Positions 24,501-36,320 of a stretch of 64,000 bases of DNA are shown here, one piece after another. Position 1 is the first letter of the stretch, and each line of letters opens with the position of its first letter. This DNA is from Pohlia nutans (Eukaryota; Streptophyta; Bryopsida; Bryales; Mniaceae): contig CM040092.1 in NCBI GenBank assembly GCA_022496805.1, forward strand, positions 24,219,649 to 24,283,648. The letters are read 5' to 3'. Both the position numbers and the translations under genes were made by a program. Below the pieces are notes generated by a model. That model did no database searches. It was not told the DNA's origin and was given only the letters and a program-made list of their open reading frames with translations.

Positions 24501-25605
24501 ACCCCAAAAAAACACATGCCCCAAAATTTCAAATGCATTTGACTGTGGCTACATAATAAAAAACCTCACTACTAAACCTATCGCACTTCACTTTCACATT
24601 CTATATGATGTTAGTTAGTTGTGTACTAATTTTTGTTGCGTTTGGAGATGTTTAAGATGTTGAAGAACACCTTGCACTTGTTGGGGGTTTAAAAGTTTAA
24701 AAAATACTCTTTGTTTTTAGAATTGCAATATTTTCAACTTTTGTTATTTAAAATATGAATCTGAGCGGTGAAACATTAGCACATTCCACCCTCTATAGAA
24801 TGGAAAAAAAAATATTGAAAAAATAAAATGAATCTCCAAGTTTTAGAAGACATATAGCATATTTTCTAAGAATATTAGGAGTTAGGGGAGAAATAAAGGG
24901 TAGAGGAACTGGTTTAGGGTGCCACCTCACCCAACCCATTCTAATGTTCATGACCCCACTAACTCTCAAGGTGGACTGCCACGTGGTAGTCTTTCATTAG
25001 ACGATTTGTTTAATTTAAAAAAAAATTAAACTTAAGAATTTTAATTTTTTTAATTTTAAAATAATTAAATTTAAATTTAAATTAATAATTATTTATTTAA
25101 ATATAATATTTTAATTAAAAATAATAACTCTCAATTTAAATATTTTTTAAAAATTAATTATAAAAAATATTATTTTTGAATTTTCTAATGAGTGTGGGAA
25201 ATGGGGCGCTCTTCTGCCCTCCATAGGCTGATAGGCCACCCCATTTTCCACACTCCGCCCAACTTGTTGCCCCCCAAAATTCAATTATTTTTATACAGCT
25301 TTACTGTCCTTTCTTCCAAAAAAATACATTTCCCTTCATAAGTTCCACATATGGTGTCAAAATCCAAAAAAAGAAATCCCCCATTTTCGTGGCACATTGG
25401 GGAATCCACCATTAAATTTCCTTCAAAATTCGATTAAAATTGTGTTCACCAGGAACATACCCGGTTCTCTAAATGTCCTAGTTAGGACACTTGGTCATTT
25501 AGGGGTTAAGGTACCATTGGTGGAATGAGCATGCCCCTATCTCAATATTCTCCATAATTCCATCCACATGTGAATAGGGATAAGAGAAAAATGGTGGAGA
25601 TGCTC
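21516..25605. mobile_element. Possible 4.1-kb Harbinger-like element (non-coding)
   Basis: The left end GAGCATCCCCACTGG follows TTA (21,513-21,515). The right end, read inward on the minus strand, is GAGCATCTCCACC and is followed by TTA (25,606-25,608). The termini and 3-bp TTA flanks fit PIF/Harbinger, and ATCCCTATT is shared just inside both ends. No transposase frame was recognised inside, so it may be a large non-autonomous element or two unrelated ends. A TTAA-flanked element lies nested in it. Confidence 0.4.
24318..25505. mobile_element. TTAA-flanked TIR element, 1188 bp
   Basis: The left end reads TTAA CCCCTAAAGGACC and the right end, on the minus strand, TTAA CCCCTAAATGACC, with TTAA at 24,314-24,317 and 25,506-25,509. 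An extremely AT-rich core lies at 25,020-25,190. There is no transposase ORF. A TTAA duplication with CCC-starting TIRs recalls piggyBac; a TTA target of Harbinger type is the alternative. Confidence 0.6.
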
Positions 25606-25608
25606 TTA

Positions 25609-27766
25609 GTGCCCCCTTTTGAGGACACACTCTATAACACAATGCAAGTAACCAAAATATTAGGTAACTAGAATATATTATCTTTGTTTAGGATTGGGGT
25701 GATTATTTTGGATTGTTTTGTTTTGTGAAGGGGTGTTGTTTTAAGTGGTCACTCTTTGAAGTTGAATTACAATTGTGAGAAGTTAATGAGTTTAGGGTTT
25801 AGGGTTGCATGAGTGTTCTTAAGAAAGTTGACTTTCTAATTTAGGGTAGTGATTGCACCTACTTCTCCATTTTCAAGGGTTGCAACTCCAACGGTGTGGT
25901 TTTTTTATAAGGAAGTTCATCATTTGTGAGATATGGAATGTTTGACTTTGAGGGTTTGGTGTTGACTTTTGAGGTTTTGAGGTATTTTGGAATTTTGATT
26001 TGGCTAACCCCTCTTCATTTTCAAAGTTTACGAACACAATGGTGTAATGAGAATAGTCATTAGATGTTTGGATAGTGGGATATAAATGTTTTAGGTTTTG
26101 GGTTATGGAGGTGTTATAGTGAGACGGTTTAGGGTTACATGTGTGTTCCCTCAATTAGGGTATATTTATTTTTGGATTTTGAAGTGACCTACCCCCCCCC
26201 CCCCCCCCCCCAATTTTTGAACATGGTGAATCCAAATATGCAAAAAAATATTAAACTTTATCATGATTTTGGAGATATAGACACTTTGACTTCGTAGATT
26301 AGGGAGTTGACGTTGTTGATGTTTAGGTTTTGAACTTTTGAAGATACCCTATCCTCTATTTCAGGACCTTGTGATTCTAGTGGTGTATTTAGTTTTTCCT
26401 AAAAGTGTATAGTTTGATAGTTATTAAGGTTTCAAGGTATTTTGGTTTCTTCTTTATATCTACTTCTATTTTAGGGTTTAGGGTTTAGTGTTATATGGAT
26501 GTTCTTAAGAAAGTCGACTTTCTATTTTAGGATTGTGATTGCGCCTACACACCCCCCCCCCCCCCCCCCCCCGCCCATTTTGAGGGTTGCAATTCCAACG
26601 GTGTGGTTTTTAGGGTTTAGGGTTTAGGGTTACAAGAGTATCCTAGAGATTTTAGGTATTCTTGTGCATTAAGTATCTATAAGATGTAAGCACACCGTTG
26701 GAATCGTCTTCACGCAAGGATTCCAAAAAACCCCAAGCTTTTTTTGAAATTATAAGTTATGTGAAAACCCTAATTATGCCCTACTTTGGCCTACTTTTTC
26801 CCTAATCTACCCTAAGTCCTTTCCTAGCTTGTATTGGTTACAATCCCAGCAGAAGAGGACAAATTGAAGCCCTAGCACACTCTTGTACCCCTAACTTGCA
26901 CTAAGTCTGTCATTTTTGGTCTGTCTTCCAGTCTGTGTTGGTGTTGGCTGCAATTATCTTAGCCATGGCATTCCTAGAGCTAAGTAATCATTATAGCATG
27001 TACATGCATTCCTACTTCAATCTAATCTTGGTGCAATCTATTGTTCATGCTAGAAGCTTAAACTAACACAATACACTCATACACATTTCTGTGGCACAAA
27101 TCTATATATGCACAAATCAAAACATGCTCAGACATGTTGCTTCCGAAAGCGTCAGGGTCTCATGAATCCCCTGCCACAATGAAATGCTCCATTATAAGCT
27201 GATGTTAAACACTACAAGATCAGCAGTCTGAAACCGAAATGAGTGAGTCTAACAGTAGGTCTACAATGTACAACACGTAGAATGTCTAACAACTTAATTT
27301 ACTAACTTTGGCAATGCGATAGGTGCACCTTCTGCGACATAAACAATTCATGCAAATGGGATTTAACAATGCACTCTTAACATGAAAGAGAATATATGCG
27401 TGATTTTGAATGAGTCAAACAACAACGGCAGTATTTGTGGTGATAAGATGTTGCACGTGGTAACTGAACACATCAAAGCACCTCATTTGTTAATTTCATG
27501 AAACAATTCAACCCAAGAACACAACTGCATTGCTTTGAACTAATTCTAACAACGGATTACTCACAAGCATTGTCCACCTTAAACAAGGCTGACTATGAGA
27601 GTGACATAGAAACTACATAATACAACTAAAAAAAGACTACATACTACAACTAAACTAGAGATGACTAATTATGGCATAAGAAAAGTCAAGTTATAACATG
27701 CCAAAATAAGGACTCTTAGTATGAAACGGAGCAGTATGACAGTTGTCATGACCAACGCATGCCAAC
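25609..27766. repeat. Non-coding DNA with telomere-like and poly-C tracts
   Basis: Poly-C runs lie at about 26,192-26,211 and 26,551-26,572. GGGTTTAGGGTTTAGGG-type blocks occur near 25,795, 26,475 and 26,610, with related segments (TTGGAGATATAGACA, TGACCTACCCCC) that recur at 31,200-31,600 and 60,420-60,720. Beyond 26,650 no feature is supportable. Confidence 0.55.
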
Positions 27767-27769
27767 TTA

Positions 27770-28156
27770 GAGCATCCTCACCGTGAGGGTTCCCGTATCT
27801 GTGTCTGGACGGAGTTCATCCGTTTAGCAGTAAAAACCCTCGCACCACAGTCCCGTATCGGGAAAATTTTCCAGGACTGCAGCCGAATCCTGCATACTTG
27901 CTTCATTTTCCAAGATTGAAACTTGCTATCCGCATCGCTCTTTTTACCAGATTGTTTTACTTGTTGAACCTGCTTTTCACCTCTGCGGTGATTTCGAAGT
28001 GTTGAATTAGCGTGTGAAAAGGGAACATACTAAATCAGGGTTTCCAGTTTAACTTTTGCAGGAGTCCGCGGTGCAGCGCCTTGTGCTGTATTTGGAAATC
28101 GGGAACAGAGTCATCCCTTTCCAGATACAGATACGGGAATTGCGGTGAGGATGCTC
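27770..28156. mobile_element. PIF/Harbinger-type MITE, 387 bp
   Basis: The TIRs start GAGCATCCTCACCG on both sides and share TTCCCGTATCTGT-TCTGGA within the first 40 bp. The element is flanked by TTA at 27,767-27,769 and 28,157-28,159. It has no coding capacity. The 3-bp TTA duplication is the class hallmark. Confidence 0.85.
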
Positions 28157-28202
28157 TTAGAACTCCAAATGCAAAATAAGGTGAAGGTGGTGAGAGGTCT
28201 AC

Positions 28203-29416
28203 CTGTCTGTTAAAGTTCACAACTCCTGTCAAATGGTCAACAATCAACGTATCCATCTGAGAAATTGGAAACGTTCACAATTTGAGTTAGTAGATACGAT
28301 GGCATTTCCACATTTTACAACTGTTCCATGATTGGAATACATAATTATAAAGCTCTTGATCTATACTACAGGTACATCAGTGTCAATTGTGTCAACCTGG
28401 AGTCATTTTCAAACAAACAAATGATTTGCAAAGGGGGCAAATGAGAAACCCATAACATCTCATTAGCCCAATTCACAACAGAATCAACGTAGTTCATACG
28501 TCAACCAGGACAACGTGAACAAGAATCATTGAGCCTGAGTCAATACCTTCTTAGCTTTGCAGCCTCAACATTGTTAATATAGGTATTTGTACTCATTGCA
28601 AAAACAAAATTACCACTGTTACGAAATGCTATAAAACACATCAGAATAAAGGCAACCTTCTCCCTCATCTTAATGTCTTAGTACCGTAAACCACAAACAG
28701 AAAACAACATTGCATCGTGTTATCTGTGTCCATTGGGAAAGCCCATGCCCCATGCCATCCTATTTGTTCCCAAGAAGCTGCACCCACATTCCTAGCAAAA
28801 TTCTCAAATTTCTAGCAAAATCAAGATTTCTAGCAACACTTAGCAAAATTCGAGTATCAGATTGATTGATCAGGGAAAAATGTGCACGTGCTACCAAGGT
28901 GTTACTATGGTAATATCTAGGTGTTACCTAGGTCTTCAAACGTCTAGAATCCATGTAGGATACTGGCTATCCTTCCTTGTAGTTTCTCAAAAATCCTTTG
29001 TATCAGTTAACCAGCCCAAGTTCTAGGCAGCAATTGGGCTGAAATTAGCTCGAAAATATGTCAAAGACCCGATTAGACTCCAATTACAGTACCAAAATTC
29101 TATCTATAGAAATACAAAAAGTTCTCACGGCAAAGATCAATGATTTTTATTTCAACTTCAAATGTGTGTACTATTTGTAATCATACTAAACATCGTCATT
29201 TCAAAACCCCAAATTCCAAAACGCAGTAGAAGTCAACAGAAACTGGTAGACATTATCCATTCTATCTGTACTGAGTATATATAATATAGAAACATGCAAA
29301 GACTAGAAACAAACCATGAAATGTGAAATCAGAGTGAGGTCTGTGACGGGAGCTAAGCACAAGCTCTTGGCCACCACATCCAGTTCCTCGAACCGTGAAT
29401 GAGGATCATAAACCAC
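28203..29416 (-). other. Two candidate exons of an unrecognised minus-strand gene
   Basis: A CTTGCAG acceptor opens a coding-like exon at 29,416 (reading down to about 29,330, with a FEELDVVAKSLCLAP segment). A second small exon is bounded by TTTCTCAG and a GTAGAC donor (28,256-28,203, 18 codons). Between them, about 28,860-29,045 is repeat DNA shared with 61,750-61,950, and about 28,270-28,450 is repeat DNA shared with 56,900-57,060. The family is not recognised and the linkage of the exons is unproven. Confidence 0.25.
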
Positions 29417-30332
29417 CTGCAAGAAATGTATACCTCCGTAAACAGACTAGAAGGGGAACGTAAACCAATGGCATTTATTTGTCAGGAATCAGTAAAGCAG
29501 CTCTGCAACTTTTCCATGGCTTGAAGAGCAATCCAGAACTAATTCAACATTGTGAAACATTACATACCAGAAATCTAATATCAAAACAAATTGGTAGTGG
29601 AGGCTCGGAGTATGAGTTTCTTATGCGGTTTCTAAGTGGGGAGGTTGTAGACCATTCTAGGTGACAATTGACAACCCCATTTTTGTTCAAAGATGAGCAA
29701 CCATTGACATTTGGCCACTTGTTAACTGAAAGTCAACCAAGTGTATGAGTTTGCTGTTGGCAGCAGGGGTCCCTTATGTTTTAGGGTTTGAGCTCGTTCT
29801 TGGGCATATCAAATGCAACCGCCTAATTTAGACGTTTCTAGATGATCAGAGTTACTCATGATTTCTCGTTTCTGAGCGAGTGTGTGGCAACGTTTCCATT
29901 TAGCGATGCTGCACGGGCCTACTTATTTGGACATTTTGTTGGGGAAACTTGTCTTAAGCAGGTAATTATCTTTCTCGTTCATATTGTGCCAGGCCGTGTG
30001 TTTTTTCTTGTGGATATGCAATGATGGTGTTTCTGCATGTCCTGGTCCTTTGTCTATACTACAACAAAACGCATGTTTTATGACTGCAATTTATGATTGA
30101 ACTCAGTCATAAAATCCAAAAATATGATTGACGAGGGGTCGGAGGAGGATGACGCGTGTGGTGATTGGGTCTAGTTATTACCGACGAGTTGCTTCGGACA
30201 TCAGTCATATAATTATATACGCTCGTTGGGGCGCATACAAGAGCAAAATCTGCGTTCCTAGGAGCACGTGGAGTATGCCTTGAATGGCCTTGGAGTCCGT
30301 GACCTTCTTTGATAATATAGGTAATATCAGGC
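29417..30332. other. Non-coding stretch
   Basis: No feature is supportable. A short segment CTTTTCCATGGCTTGAAGAG (near 29,510) recurs near 61,689 as part of a dispersed repeat. Confidence 0.5.
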
Positions 30333-30392
30333 CAACTATTCAATTGCAGTTTGAAGTTTGGCGCCAAACTTCAAACTGCAATTGAATAGTTG
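30333..30392. repeat. Perfect 60-bp palindrome without spacer
   Basis: Two 30-bp arms meet at GGCGCC. The left arm starts CAACTATTCAATTGC and the right arm is its exact reverse complement. It is not part of any gene recognised here. Confidence 0.95.
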
Positions 30393-31780
30393 AATCCTAT
30401 AAAATACTTAGTATGTGTATATTACCTAGGCTTATAAAATGGAGAATTTTATGCATTTGATATTTTTTCAAACTTATTATTAAGTTTGTCATATGCACTT
30501 GGACCCAATTCCATGATTTTCATGAAAAATGTCCCTTATTATATTTTGTACTTTAATTTTAATACACATAACAATATCTTCAAACACTTGTATAAGATGG
30601 AAAATTTTATACATTCCATGCAAATGATATGATTTGATCTCATTGCTATCCCTCTTACAGATAGTACAACTCCAGTTTCATGACTTTCATAAATGGCACA
30701 CCAGCAACACCTCTTATTTCGACACATACAAAATATATTTATAAATCCAAATAGAATTTACCACGTCCTAGACAATGCAAATGGCATTCCAGAATGGTAA
30801 GTCACTTCACTATCATCCACCGTATGCATGAGATATCCGTGGATGAAGTTCCCAAATATTGAATTTCATCCATTCATATCTCATGGATTCAAGGTCCAAA
30901 CATCAAGTGTAATATCATTGTGAAATACTCACACTCGGCCCTACGGCGTAGTAAAAACCCAAACACCAATGCAAACCCCGTAAAAAAGTCATATTTCAAA
31001 TCCACATGAATACATCCCCAAAAATAAGCATTTTTAGAGGAATCTAACACCACAAATGGATCATTTAATCTCCATGCCTTAATTAGTGGGGCTAGGTGTC
31101 CTCAAAATTCCAAAATAACGACTTTCAAAATCTTAGGCCACCAAAAGCAACAACATTGGGCAAAGTCAACCTTGTCTTATCTCCCAAATGGTGATAGTGA
31201 TACAGTGGTTTTTTTCACCATTGGAATCACAACCCTCAAAAATTGGGGGGGGGGGGGAGATAAGTTACATGCAAACTTCAAAATTTCAAAAATAGAAGAT
31301 TCTAGAAACCCTAAAGGCTATTATGACGCCTCCTATAACATCTAAACCGTATAGTTTTTGAGAAATCTAAACACACCACTAAAATCACAATGCCCTTAAA
31401 TGGGGGTAGATCACCTCCAAAAGTTCAAATTCCTTAGATATCAAAAAAGTCAATCCAAATTTAGAAAGTCCAAGTGTCTATATCTTCCAAATGGTGATAG
31501 TGTTACGGTGGTATTTTTCACCATTGGAATCACAACACAAGAAAATGGGGGGCTTGGTCACTTCAAAATGTTAAAATAAGTATGTTAAAAAGTTGGGCCT
31601 ATGCATGTAACCCTAAACCTAAAACTCTAAACTCTAAACCGTTCCGACTTTGCATCCATGAGAAATGGACGGATGAGGTTTGAAAATTAAAACTTCATCC
31701 ATCAATATCTCTTGCATGCAACGTCCAATTTGCACATGCCAAGTCATTCCGGACACCTACGACAAGGACCTATCACGTGG
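30393..31780. repeat. Dispersed repeat DNA
   Basis: Several segments are shared elsewhere: 31,200-31,350 (with a G-run at about 31,247-31,258) matches the reverse complement of 60,440-60,730, and 31,640-31,770 (CATCCAT-ATCTCTTGCATGCAACGTCC) matches 36,190-36,320. No gene is supported. Confidence 0.55.
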
Positions 31781-33731
31781 TGCACTCTAATTTGAATTGC
31801 CCTTCTTCATGCAAAAATAAAAATGGACGCCTTCATATTTTGATCCCAAATTTTTTTTATCTTTAGATAAAGGTAATTGTCCTACCTTGTGGATGCTTGC
31901 AAATTCCAGTGACGACGAAAGTTGGAGCTGGTTTAGCATGCATGGGATGGTAGATTCGTCGTCAGGACAGATCCATTTCGTCACCATGATTGATTCTATT
32001 TCGTCTCGTCTCCATGACCGTTCCAACTATCTCCATGACCGTTCCAACTATCTCCATGACAGTTCCAACGGTTCACAGGCTGTTCACATTCTCAGCCTGT
32101 CCGCATTCTAGCCAAAGAAGTGTGCTCGTTTCGGCGTTTCGGCGTGCGACTATGGCTAGGATTGAGTTGGAGATGAAGTAAGAGAGTGAGAAACAAAGAT
32201 TGTCGTTTAGGGCTTGATTTGCAGCTATAGCGTCCGGATTGGCGAAGTGGGCTGGCAATCTTGCGAAAGGCGTGCACGGCTACTGGGCAAACGAGCGATG
32301 GACACTCCTTGCAAGGCACCGTGCAAAAATCCGGAAAGAAACTCTTCCCGCTGGCGGGTATGGCGGTTCATGCCATTTCCTCAAACATCCTTTGTATTAA
32401 TTAACCTTTGAGTCCCCATTTGGATTCTCATTCATGAACTTCGTCTTTGTCACTTCGTTCTTCAGGGTTTGAGCTTTGAGGGTTTCAGCAGTGAAGGTTT
32501 TTCATTGCGAGTATCAGTAGCACCGCATAGCAGGCTTTGTATGAGTGCCAACTGAAGAGAAGAGAAGAATCATCTGCATTTGACGACCGACGCATTACTT
32601 TCTTCACTATGGCAAAGGCGCTTCTGTTCTCCGTCTTCCATGCCGGGTGATTCCTCTTACCCATGCCAGAAATCAATTTGTCCGTCGCCACAATCATTCA
32701 ATCCATCCATTCATCAATCAATATGTGAGTTGAGTCTGCTGCTCAGAAATTTCTCAGCTTCAAGCGTTGCCCGTAACGGTGTATTATAGGTTCGGATTCT
32801 AATGGCAGGTTCTAATTTCCAGTATGAATTATCCGATATTTAGGGTTTAGGATTTATCTTTTACTGTTACGAAAGGCTGGAGTAGGGTTGGAGTTGCACC
32901 CTTTCTACTGTAGCACCAAGATCCTTGGAGAAATACTCTAAAAGTTGATATGGTGCCGTGAGAGCTGATTTCTTTTGAAAATTAATTTGGCCTAGGCTTA
33001 ATATGAACTACAGTGTAATGAGTCACTGACAAACCTGGTTTGTGTTCCAAGACTTTGCAACTTTAGAAGCATTTCCCGGAATGAGGAGAATTGAAGTCGA
33101 ACTGGACTGACTAGGAGATGGTGGACGTACGTTTTCAAGCCAAGAGTTTGCAGGGACAGAGTAAGGTAAGCTATGGCAAAGCCCTTATTTGAGAGTCAGT
33201 GGATTTCGTATCGATTGTTGCGTGCTTAATTGTTAAGGTTTTATAAATGTCGTGCACTGCCGGTTCAAAATTTTGTATTGTGATGAGTATTGTTCCCCAG
33301 TGAGATTAAATGATAGCCCTGGAAAAATCTTGATGTGTACAGGACGCAGTTCTTGATTAATCGTATAGCTTTCTTGATTGCACTGAAAACATCATCATAC
33401 TTTTGAATTGAAGACCAGAAACGAGAATTCGAAGAGGGACAGGTATAGGACTGATAGCTTCAGGCATTCTACTATGGCCGATTTTTTTGTTACATGGAGG
33501 TTCTTAATTTACGAGCTTTCGAATAGAACAACTTACGCGCTTTCTAATAGTAGGGAATTCGAGGAAACGTTTTAAAGAAACCCTAGTTTAGCTATACATT
33601 GTTTTAACTAGAGTGCCGTCTACTAACAACTATCCAGAGCATGTTGTTTGCTTCTTTGTAAGTTCTGATGCTCCAACAGACTTTGTAATGTTGAAGGAGG
33701 ATTTAGGAGTTGAGTGCTAGAAAGATTAGCA
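31781..33731. other. Region upstream of the DUF726-like exon
   Basis: Mostly non-coding. A 21-bp unit (CTCCATGACCGTTCCAACTA plus T) repeats nearly three times at 32,010-32,069. The frames here are short and unlinked. It could hold promoter and 5' UTR of the downstream gene remnant, but no motif proves this. Confidence 0.4.
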
Positions 33732-35250
33732 ATGGCGGACCTCAGTAGTGTGCATCGATACGCTGCTGGTGGGCTTTTCGCCTTAGCCTTAAGCCAAGCT
33801 CAAATTCAGCAGCATACTACCTTTGAACTCGCATGGAATGCTGATTCGGACGATCGGCAATCTGGGAATGCATTTTTTGACGAGAATAAGTCTTCATGGA
33901 GCTCCCCAGAGTATGGGTTATTGCGACACGTTTTCAGGTTTATTATCCTTCGAGCTTCTTATCCGTTTTCTCTGTAGAGAACTGGCGGACAGTATCGTCT
34001 TCTATTCTCTATGACAATAGACTTCCTAATAGGAAATGTGGAAATAATGCATTTGATAGGAGTTGTTAGGCTTGAGAGTACGTCTCGAATCATAGGGTTC
34101 GCCATCCTCTAAAAAATTAGACATCTATGTCCATCGAATTGTTCTATCTTTGATAGAATTAAATAGGACAATAGGTATCGGAAGCATCACAAATTATGCT
34201 TCTTACTTACTACGTATGTTTATTGAACACATGTACAGTAGAAGAAGCCGTCAGTTTCTTGCTTGTGGTTTATACAACTCTGAGAATCTGACTGCGTTTT
34301 TGGACAATACAGGTTCTTAGAAGTAGATGAGAAGGCATGGATTGGCCTCGAGATTACGTCTATGTCTACGGATGGAAAGCATCAAATTGGAGCAGTAAGC
34401 GCTTTAGGCTTTCTTTGATTTGCTATTACTTTTAAGGTCTGCTATCCTTGTGTGTGTTGTAACCCTTTTGTCCTTAGCATGTAGCTAGGCATCGTTCTCG
34501 TTCAAATGGTGCTTTGTAACGTATTTTACGGAAAATCCTAACCGAGAAAATGCTGTAAAGTACTTGAGAGATTGCTGTCAGAAGAAGAGAGTGACGCTTC
34601 ATCAAGTAATGGAGTTTGACGGACGATGAAACATGCAGAAATTGTTGATGCATTTGGAAATGTTCGCTATGGAGGTACTGAAATTCTTCAGCTGTAATTG
34701 TGCCTTCCTGCTCCTGTATTAAGCCCTCTTTGGTTTTGCAAATTTTAGTGCATCCATTCCGTATGTAAATCAAAACGAATGTGCTAATCCTTTTTTTTCC
34801 CTCCCCTCTTCGCTTTTGGAGCATTGAGCTTATGAAAATGTTTTTCGAGTTTTTGAGGATTGGTAGTGGCAATCGCACCGGTATTCACTGGTGTAGTGAT
34901 CCTGCTCTTTTGGTGGGATTCTTCTTGCTGGTATTTGGAGATGGTACTGAATCAGTTCTTAGAAGTTTGATGTGATGCACCTCTGCATCTCCTGGGGCTG
35001 CTTGCTTGCTATTTCAGATCCATCGATGATGAATGTCAAGAGGAGAACAGAGTCCAGCAATCGGGAATATCCTCTGGGTACAGTAGCAGGTTTAGTGAAG
35101 CTGAGGCTATGACGAAGCAACGGAAGATTGCAGTAATACTGATGGCGTGTGTATCCGGAATTCTTAATGATAAAGTATCGGTACGATGCACGTCAACGTG
35201 TAGCTATACGTTTACTTGCTCTCTGGCTCAACATTGAATGGAGCAAAGTG
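33732..35250 (+). pseudogene. DUF726 (TMCO4-like) gene, 5' exons, decayed
   Basis: Exon 1 (33,732-33,937) starts MADLSSVHRYAAGGLFALAL and runs to a phase-2 donor. Exon 2 (34,313-34,394) continues in phase (FLEVDEKAWIGLE) and ends before GTAAGC. The N-terminal RYAAG-LFALAL-QAQI, GLLR-VFRFLE and later LLSEEE and YDARQRVAIRLLA segments fit plant DUF726/TMCO4-like proteins as I remember them. Around 34,561-34,640 the LLSEEE exon is in a shifted frame and hits a stop. In the exon from about 35,018 the frame shifts again before YDARQRVA (near 35,178). The C-terminal hydrolase-like part was not found; similar exon-like copies at about 35,602-35,672 and 35,930-36,028 look duplicated. Family assignment is from recalled similarity, not a search. 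Confidence 0.5.
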
Positions 35251-36060
35251 GTGTGTACATTTTATTCCCATTTCCATTCATCTTAGTTCTCATTTTTCAT
35301 CTTCGCAACTCAGACGTAAACGTTTCTGGTTTGATCATGAGATAAAGGAGTGTGAACTTTCTAGTGAATTCTAGTGACGCTATAATGTACACATTACACT
35401 AGTACTTCAAATTTGTTTATCTTGACCACGTTTGGATCTCCGTTATTTCCATTTCTATGCGAACCCCGTTTGATTATCTTCAATCATTCTATCAAAAAAA
35501 TACATTTGTTGCATATATATATCTGCCATATAGGTTGTTGCATAGACCATGCTTCTTTGTACAGTGACTGGTTGCATGAGTTCTGCCAGTAGCTCTGTGC
35601 AGGGACCGGCGAGGTCAACTGTTGGAAAAGATTCATGAAACTCATTGATCGATTCTGCGAAGTCGGCGTTGAGGTACTTATTTCTTTGACTTATCTATTT
35701 TAGGTTTACTTATCTGTTTTAGGTTTACTTATCTTTCTTCCAAGATTTGTTAAAGTTCACGGTTGACAGTTTGTTTTGAGCCACACACATTAATGGCCGG
35801 CGTGCCGATTAAACGTGTTTTCGCTGAGATGAGAGTCTTTTTGCTGTACGTTGTTCGACTGTTATATGTCATGACCATGCCAAAAAAATGTTTCTTAATA
35901 CATCTGACTGGCCGGTTGCATAAGTTTTGTGCAGAGAATGTTGAGATATCGAGATTGGCGAGGTTGTTGGGAATAAAGATTCATGAAACTCATTGATGCT
36001 GCAAAGTCGGCCAAAAACAACGTCATGGTATTCATATACAATATCATATATAGCAATTTC

Positions 36061-36064
<4 letters not shown>

Positions 36065-36099
<35 letters not shown>
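36065..36099. repeat. (TA)n microsatellite
   Basis: An uninterrupted TA run of about 35 bp. Confidence 0.95.
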
Positions 36100-36102
<3 letters not shown>

Positions 36103-36189
36103 AATATATTCCAATGTATTATAAGATATCAATCGTCACTGGTTGTGCGGAGAGCAGCGAAGCCCTAGTGCTTTCCAAAAACGTAAAAA

Positions 36190-36320
36190 CTCCCCGTTCC
36201 AACTTGGCATCCATGCAAAACGGACGGATGAAGTTCTAAAAATGAACACTTCATCCATCGATATCTCTTGCATGCAACGTCCAATGGACACGTGCCACAT
36301 CATTTTGGACTCCTACAATC
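36190..36320. repeat. Dispersed repeat copy
   Basis: It matches 31,640-31,770 over the CGGACGGATGAAG...CTTCATCCAT...ATCTCTTGCATGCAACGTCC segment. The copies differ by scattered substitutions. Confidence 0.65.
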
